From contig JAKVCH010000060.1 in NCBI GenBank assembly GCA_022447485.1, forward strand, positions 1 through 11,650: 11,650 nucleotides of DNA, read 5' to 3'. The position numbers and the translations under genes were made by a program. The notes beneath the pieces are model-generated. The model was not told the origin of the DNA and made no database searches. It saw only the letters and a program-made list of their open reading frames with translations. Positions 7,564 to 11,650 of the stretch are shown here, piece after piece (positions within the stretch are counted from its first letter, which is position 1; every line of letters begins with the position of its first letter). This stretch comes from Polyangiaceae bacterium (GTDB lineage Bacteria; Myxococcota_A; Polyangia; Polyangiales; Polyangiaceae).

Positions 7564-8489
7564 ATCCTCAGTCTCCTAAGAAAAGAGCGAACCGCCGTTC
7601 TTCGCCCGCACCAGATGGGCAGGCCGAGGCGAAGCCTGAGGGCTCAGGAAAAGCTCCCCGAGGGAAGAAGACGCGTCCCACGGGCAATGTACAAACCCTG
7701 TCGATGGGGAGAGTACTGTTGATTGCCGTCACGGGTTGTGCCGTAGGAATTCTATGGCCTCGTCTTGCAGGGGTCAGTTTGGTTCCCGAGGCACCCGTAC
7801 AGCAGCCAACAAACGCGGTCGACGAAGATATTGCTGCGGCGCCCCAGCCCAAACAAGCACAACCCCAAGAGGTGAGCCCTCTGGAGCGCATTGAAATTGG
7901 AACACCGCAAGTCACGTCCTGCCGCTCGACCGATGGCAAGAAAAGTAAAAATTGCGGTCAGGTGCCCGTCGACAAATTACTCCTCGATCCCCTCAAGACT
8001 CTTGCTCTATGCCCCGGAACCGAGGGCTCTTTTGGAAAGCTTTCACTGGGGATGGTCCTCAATTTTGAGAAAGGCGTTGTGGAGTCTTTGAAGTCAGGTC
8101 GGAGCACTTCTCTGCCCCGAGCTAATGCGGACGAATTGTTGCGCTGTGCTCAAAAGGCTCTTGCCTCGGTGAACTTGGGAACAGTGACTCCTGAGCAGGC
8201 TCCTTATGTCTCCTACACCGTCTATTACCCGATTGAATTGAAGACCCCTGAAAGCGTGATCCAGGACCAGGTGAAGGTCATTGAGGCCAGCGGCTATGCG
8301 ACTGTCCGCTGGAAGGTGGCTCAGATCCGAGAGCAGGGCGAGCGCGACGCGCCTGTTCTCGCTCGTTTGCTCTCTGGAACCAAAGTAGTGGTCACAGGGC
8401 GTCAAGGTGAATGGTATCGAGTCAAGTACGATGGATCTGGTCGGGAAGGTTGGGTCCACGGTGCGGCTTTAGGCCTACAAGAAGAGTGA
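7560..8489 (+). CDS. Membrane-anchored protein with C-terminal SH3-like domain
   Basis: A 309-residue protein of unknown specific role, probably in the cell envelope. Residues 1-48 are basic and Pro/Gly/Ser-rich and likely disordered in the cytoplasm. One membrane helix lies at about 50-69 (GRVLLIAVTGCAVGILWPRL), so the rest should face the periplasm. A Pro/Gln-rich spacer covers about 75-105. A central domain at about 115-228 has four cysteines (C121, C132, C151, C196) and the pattern GKLSLGMVLNFEKGVV ... LLRCAQKAL ... YTVYYPIEL, which loosely resembles TonB-C/AgmX-like domains; that is an impression only. The C-terminus (about 238-307) looks like a bacterial SH3 domain: YATVRWK, LLSGTKVVVTGRQGEWYRVKY and GREGWVH. 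ATG7560 overlaps the methyltransferase stop as ATGA, so translation is probably coupled. The SH3 assignment is good; the cellular role is unknown. Confidence 0.85.
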   Translation: MNPQSPKKRANRRSSPAPDGQAEAKPEGSGKAPRGKKTRPTGNVQTLSMGRVLLIAVTGCAVGILWPRLAGVSLVPEAPVQQPTNAVDEDIAAAPQPKQAQPQEVSPLERIEIGTPQVTSCRSTDGKKSKNCGQVPVDKLLLDPLKTLALCPGTEGSFGKLSLGMVLNFEKGVVESLKSGRSTSLPRANADELLRCAQKALASVNLGTVTPEQAPYVSYTVYYPIELKTPESVIQDQVKVIEASGYATVRWKVAQIREQGERDAPVLARLLSGTKVVVTGRQGEWYRVKYDGSGREGWVHGAALGLQEE

Positions 8490-8490
8490 G

Positions 8491-8550
8491 GGGCTCACCC
8501 TGGTTTGCATAGCCGCAGGAAGTTGCTTTAGTTTCTTCAGGGGCTGAGCC
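8491..8550 (+). repeat. Inverted repeat after the SH3-protein gene, possible long-loop terminator
   Basis: GGCTCACCCTG (8492-8502) can pair with CAGGG plus TGAGCC (8538-8542 and 8545-8550), giving eleven base pairs with a two-base GC bulge and a 35-base loop. The outer G residues can add G-U pairs with the TTT at 8551-8553. It begins two bases after the TGA stop. The T-run is only three bases, so it is not a classical terminator; it could be an mRNA 3' stabiliser or a weak terminator before the next gene. Confidence 0.4.
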
Positions 8551-8575
8551 TTTCGATGCTTATCTCTCTCATGGT

Positions 8576-8580
8576 AAGGA
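8576..8580 (+). promoter_or_regulatory. Ribosome binding site fixing the GTG8587 start
   Basis: AAGGA at 8576-8580 lies six bases before GTG8587, an ideal spacing, and supports this GTG as the start of the small downstream gene. Confidence 0.65.
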
Positions 8581-8586
8581 CCCGAC

Positions 8587-9069
8587 GTGGCAGACTCTGG
8601 AAAAAAGAATCCACAGGCGAGCACAGGCGTTTCGTCAAAGGCATCTGAGGATCCCCGAGCCAGCTCGCTGGCCGTCGATGGGGCGAGCGAGAAAAACGAT
8701 GTGGTCTTGGTTGGGGGGCCGACAGATGATCAACAGGGCTTGAGAGTGCTGCGAGCTCGAGGGCAGAAAGTTGAACTCGGTGAAGTGAGGCCCGTTCAGG
8801 AGGGGAAACCGATGAATGGCGACCTTGTGTCCTTACAGCCGCGCCAATCGGTGCCAGGCCTTTACGATGTCACCACTCATTATCAATCGGAGAGCGGTTC
8901 GACGAAAGGAGCATCTGGAACCTCTTCATCGTCCACGGAGCAGTCAGAGAGCCAAGTAGCAGGGGCGATAACCAAGGGTCCAGCTCAGGTAGCAACCTCT
9001 CAGTATCGACAGAATTGGGATCAAATCTGGGCGAGCTCGGCTTCGAAAAGGAAGGAACAACCCAACTAG
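8587..9069 (+). CDS. Small uncharacterised hydrophilic protein
   Basis: I do not recognise this 160-residue protein as a named family. It has no signal peptide or membrane segment. Residues 1-36 and about 100-135 are Ser/Gly/Ala/Glu-rich and low in complexity (for example ASGTSSSSTEQSES), so probably disordered. Between them, about 37-98 looks like a compact beta-rich core (NDVVLVGGP, GLRVLRARGQKVELGEV, NGDLVSLQPR, GLYDVTTHY). The C-terminus contains aromatic SQYRQNWDQIWAS and ends with basic residues. The start is well supported by AAGGA six bases upstream of GTG8587; the stop is TAG 9067-9069. It converges with the next gene, leaving 25 bases between stops. Being downstream of the methyltransferase and SH3 genes in the same direction, it may share their transcript unless the inverted repeat at 8491-8550 stops it. 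Confidence 0.75.
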   Translation: MADSGKKNPQASTGVSSKASEDPRASSLAVDGASEKNDVVLVGGPTDDQQGLRVLRARGQKVELGEVRPVQEGKPMNGDLVSLQPRQSVPGLYDVTTHYQSESGSTKGASGTSSSSTEQSESQVAGAITKGPAQVATSQYRQNWDQIWASSASKRKEQPN

Positions 9070-9094
9070 AGCCTTTTCCTCAAGGTGCGCTGCT
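9070..9094. other. Convergent intergenic gap without a clear terminator
   Basis: Two genes on opposite strands end 25 bases apart here. I looked for a hairpin followed by a T-run in either direction. A five-base GCTTT/AAAGC pairing around 9090-9112 has no T-run on either side. Nothing convincing is seen, so the transcripts may overlap. Confidence 0.4.
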
Positions 9095-11359
9095 TTAGAA
9101 AAACTGTCGAAAGCGCTCGAAATTTTCAGCATAGATCCAAGCTGTTCCGACTTGGTCATCGCGCCTGAGAGGCACAACAACCTCGCCTCTTCGGAGCCGG
9201 GGTTTTCCATAGCTGTAGACGATTTTTGAGGACTTTGAATTGTCCAGCCTCGGCTTGCTCGAGGAGGAAGGGTCCGAGGTAGAGTCTTTCAATGAAAGCA
9301 GCGTTACTTGGATTTGAAGCGGTCCGAACTCAGAAGAACTGAGGGCCTTTGTGACCTCGAAAGGAGAACAGCCGAGCCATGACTCGTAGGCGCCTTGAGT
9401 CCATTCTTCGCTCAGTTCAAGGCGATCGTTTTCCCAAAACCCATCTTTCTTTGTTAGGCGGATACTCTCAGATGGTCGCCTGAGCCCTCGGTCTTGGAAG
9501 TGAGCAGAAATAATGATTTCTTCGGCAGCTTGCTTGAGAGAAGTATAGGGGCCTCGGTTCATCAAAGAGAGTTGCAGGAGACGGTAGAGGCCATCCGAAA
9601 GTACGAAGACCGCTTCTTGTTGATCAAACCGGCTGAGGTGGCCGCCATAAACCCGTCCAGCGACTAATAGTTCATGCTCTGACTTTTCTCCGCCCTGATT
9701 TTCGATAAATCGAAGCCTTAGCCTTGGATCCATGAAGCGAGCTTCGGAGGGCTTCACCCAGCGTTCAGCTTGGAGATGTTCCAGTTGATGCAGCAGTTTT
9801 TCGATTTGCTGAGGATCAGGCAATGGTGCGATCCCTGGTGTGCCTTCAAAGAACCAACGTCCTTCGCTCTTTTTCAGCTTTTGAAGCCCATCTTTGGTTT
9901 TCAGCTGGAGAGCGACGATATTCTGCTCCTTGGCCTGATAAACCATTTTTGAGCGTGCCCAGGTAGCGTCGGGGTCGAGGAGTTGGATCTGCTCAGGAGA
10001 GAGAGCGAGCAGAGCGCCATCGCTCTGTCGCCTCGCGAACCTTTCGCCCGAATCTGTGGGGAAGAAGAGAGTCATCTGAAACTTCGCCCCCGCCTCGGAG
10101 TCTTTTCGGATACTGACCGATGGCGAAATCGTCAGCTCGGCCCATTGATTCTCGGGTTTGGCTAGCCAAGCCTGGAGCGCGGGAGAGGGTGAGGCGAGAA
10201 TACGAGCCTTTGAACTGCTGAGCTTTTCTAACCAAGCATTGCCAACCGATAATTCGACACTTTCTTGCCTGGGGCTGAGCAGTTGGAACCTTTGACCATC
10301 TCGAATCAGATCGAAGCGCCAACTCTCGTTCGTCAACACGACGTGATCAATTTCGTCAAAGTTGAGAGGTGCCAGACTTTTATCGATAAAGCGCTCGGCA
10401 TCTTGATGGAAGGCTGAAAATAGTTCTCGTTTGAGGCAGCCACTTCGGCGAGGAGATTCTTCTTCGAAAGCTAAGATCCGTTGGGAATCGTCTGGGCATT
10501 TTCCACCGATCTTCAAATGATGGTTCTGACCATTTGATGTCAGCACCTGCAGCGCAACATGATGAGGGTCGGCGTTCACGCTCGAAGCTGTCTTTATCCA
10601 AGGTGTGAGCTTTTCAAGATCCATTCGTGCCATTTGCTCAAATAGAAGATTCACAGGGGCTCGAGCGGCTCTTTGACCATTGGATAAGACAAAGCCAGAG
10701 GGCGTCGCCTGGAGTCCGACGACTCCACGGTCGCTGCTCAATTCTAGCTTTTCAACTTTTCTTTTTGGCCAAGGAGCTAAGAGGGGACCGAAGAAGCTGC
10801 GGGGATCAGCAGGAAATTGCTCAAGCTCAAACCCTCTCACTTTTCCTGAGGCTTGGAAGTCTTCATTTTTCCAGAGCTGGGCCCAGATAGAAGGATCGCT
10901 CTGAGCTGGGTTGGGCTTTCGAAATAGGTGGAGCTGATATTTTGTATCGTTGACCCGAAAAAGGAGACTGAATTCAGGCCTAACTGAGGGCTCAAGAATT
11001 GGCTTTTGGTTTTTCCGGCTATCCCACTGCATGGCGAGAAGAGCATTGAGGAACTGACGCATCTCTGCTGGGTCGACTTCGGCCGCTTGCGTCTCTGCGG
11101 GTAAGAGTGCGGAGGTGATGCGATAAGAATCAACTGAGGCGTCTGTTGCGCGTTCCAGCGAGTAGAGCTCTTCTTTTTTTCCGGTACTGACCTGAATGCC
11201 TGCGATGTTTTCCTCTTCGACCTCCTGAAGGACGTCCCGGGTTCTCTGCTGACGCTCTTCGGTAGAGGGCGCTCTGGCTATCTCAATACTGGCAAGGGCA
11301 CCACCGAGAGCGAGAGCGATGACCACGATGTGTAGGATACGTCCGCGAGGTAGACTCAT
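9095..11359 (-). CDS. DUF4340-like membrane-anchored extracytoplasmic protein
   Basis: A 754-residue protein with an N-terminal membrane anchor (basic SLPRGR, then ILHIVVIALALGGALASI, about 8-25) and no lipobox, so the bulk should lie outside the cytoplasmic membrane. The rest is beta-rich with repeated units in which a short strand pair (of the type V..LQL....GL..L.K....W) is followed by a helix for which the best example is DPQQIEKLLHQLEHLQA (515-531). Such units are visible near 52-112, 202-250, 336-390 and 480-536, with a weaker one near 614-672. This arrangement fits DUF4340, a domain commonly encoded beside GldG-family ABC-associated proteins; the family name is my recognition and was not tested by search. 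The start ATG (11357-11359) overlaps the upstream gene's stop as ATGA, so the two are translationally coupled. A GldG-family neighbour supports a role with an ABC-type membrane system, substrate unknown. Confidence 0.85.
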   Translation of the reverse strand: MSLPRGRILHIVVIALALGGALASIEIARAPSTEERQQRTRDVLQEVEEENIAGIQVSTGKKEELYSLERATDASVDSYRITSALLPAETQAAEVDPAEMRQFLNALLAMQWDSRKNQKPILEPSVRPEFSLLFRVNDTKYQLHLFRKPNPAQSDPSIWAQLWKNEDFQASGKVRGFELEQFPADPRSFFGPLLAPWPKRKVEKLELSSDRGVVGLQATPSGFVLSNGQRAARAPVNLLFEQMARMDLEKLTPWIKTASSVNADPHHVALQVLTSNGQNHHLKIGGKCPDDSQRILAFEEESPRRSGCLKRELFSAFHQDAERFIDKSLAPLNFDEIDHVVLTNESWRFDLIRDGQRFQLLSPRQESVELSVGNAWLEKLSSSKARILASPSPALQAWLAKPENQWAELTISPSVSIRKDSEAGAKFQMTLFFPTDSGERFARRQSDGALLALSPEQIQLLDPDATWARSKMVYQAKEQNIVALQLKTKDGLQKLKKSEGRWFFEGTPGIAPLPDPQQIEKLLHQLEHLQAERWVKPSEARFMDPRLRLRFIENQGGEKSEHELLVAGRVYGGHLSRFDQQEAVFVLSDGLYRLLQLSLMNRGPYTSLKQAAEEIIISAHFQDRGLRRPSESIRLTKKDGFWENDRLELSEEWTQGAYESWLGCSPFEVTKALSSSEFGPLQIQVTLLSLKDSTSDPSSSSKPRLDNSKSSKIVYSYGKPRLRRGEVVVPLRRDDQVGTAWIYAENFERFRQFF

Positions 11360-11650
11360 GGTTGTTTTCTATCTTGTTTTTTCCGGTACGAGAGAAGAGC
11401 AAGACCCAGTAGTGCGGCCAAACCAGGCATCCAAAGGAGCACGTAGCGCATCAAGGAAGAGAGGCTTTCCTCCGTCAAAGAGATATTGGCACTTTTGAGA
11501 CTTTTCCCAGGAATGCTCACCAAGGACCGCCGATGAACGGTCCAAGCGAGAAGCTGCTCCGCGAAGGTTCGATTTCCCAGGCGAGTCGACTCTTTCAGGC
11601 TGCTATTTTCTAAGAGTTCGCCCGAGCCAAGAAATGCGCCTCGATTCTTT
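11356..11650 (-). CDS. C-terminus of a GldG-family ABC-associated membrane protein (partial)
   Basis: An open minus-strand frame enters from the right edge and ends at TGA (11358-11356). About 97 residues are visible. GSGELLENSS and GNRTFAEQLLAWTVHRRSLVSIPGK match the end of the GldG extracytoplasmic domain, where a GN-x-x-x-x-x-x-L-x-W pattern is followed by an I/P-x-K segment. Then comes one membrane helix (YVLLWMPGLAALLGLALLSY) and a short basic tail (RKKQDRKQ). GldG-type proteins work with an ABC ATPase (GldA-like) and permease (GldF-like), whose genes would be expected further right. The stop overlaps the next start by ATGA. The gene symbol is left blank because distant family members are often not orthologous to gliding-motility GldG. 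Confidence 0.8.
   Translation of the reverse strand, partial: KNRGAFLGSGELLENSSLKESTRLGNRTFAEQLLAWTVHRRSLVSIPGKSLKSANISLTEESLSSLMRYVLLWMPGLAALLGLALLSYRKKQDRKQP

Noticed and set aside
7073..7579. 168-codon plus-strand frame within the methyltransferase gene
   Set aside because: The overlapping frame carries DPPY and all other Dam motifs; the alternative has no recognisable features.

Overview
The window reads as chromosomal DNA from a didermic (Gram-negative-type) bacterium with type IV pili. The pilus secretin with two AMIN-like regions, a Ser/Thr kinase joined to a TPR/GAF/sigma-54 activator, a DUF4340-like protein next to a GldG-family protein, and a TonB-like/SH3 envelope protein together recall Myxococcota, Bdellovibrionota and related 'deltaproteobacterial' lineages. 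That placement is inference from gene content; there is no rRNA or other phylogenetic marker here. Base composition looks moderate and even, and I see no tRNA, insertion sequence, CRISPR array or prophage.

Layout. Bases 1-66 are the tail of an upstream gene, probably pilP by position, followed by the complete secretin gene pilQ (158-2446). A hairpin plus T-run at 2468-2499 closes that unit. Next comes a Ser/Thr-kinase-like frame (2519-3244) and, in the SAME reading frame, a 1118-residue TPR-GAF-AAA+-Fis sigma-54 activator (3293-6649). The two are separated only by one TAG codon (3242-3244) and 48 open bases. The TAG falls inside kinase subdomain XI, whose conserved arginine block is encoded just downstream of it. 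This is the most interesting feature of the window: either a recently broken single gene, a readthrough protein, or a sequence error. After it come a Dam-type adenine methyltransferase (6694-7563), overlapped by ATGA with a membrane-anchored SH3-domain protein (7560-8489), then an inverted repeat and a small uncharacterised protein gene (8587-9069). Converging on the minus strand are a 754-residue DUF4340-like protein (11359 down to 9095) and, overlapping its start by ATGA, the C-terminus of a GldG-family membrane protein that enters from the right edge.

How the parts may work together. PilP/PilQ build the outer-membrane gate of the type IV pilus. The kinase-activator locus would be a signal-responsive switch for sigma-54 promoters whose targets are not visible here; pilus genes are an obvious but unproven guess. 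The GldG-family and DUF4340 proteins are the extracytoplasmic companions of an ABC-type system whose ATPase and permease genes would lie beyond the right edge. The methyltransferase has no restriction partner in the window and is best viewed as a solitary Dam-like enzyme.
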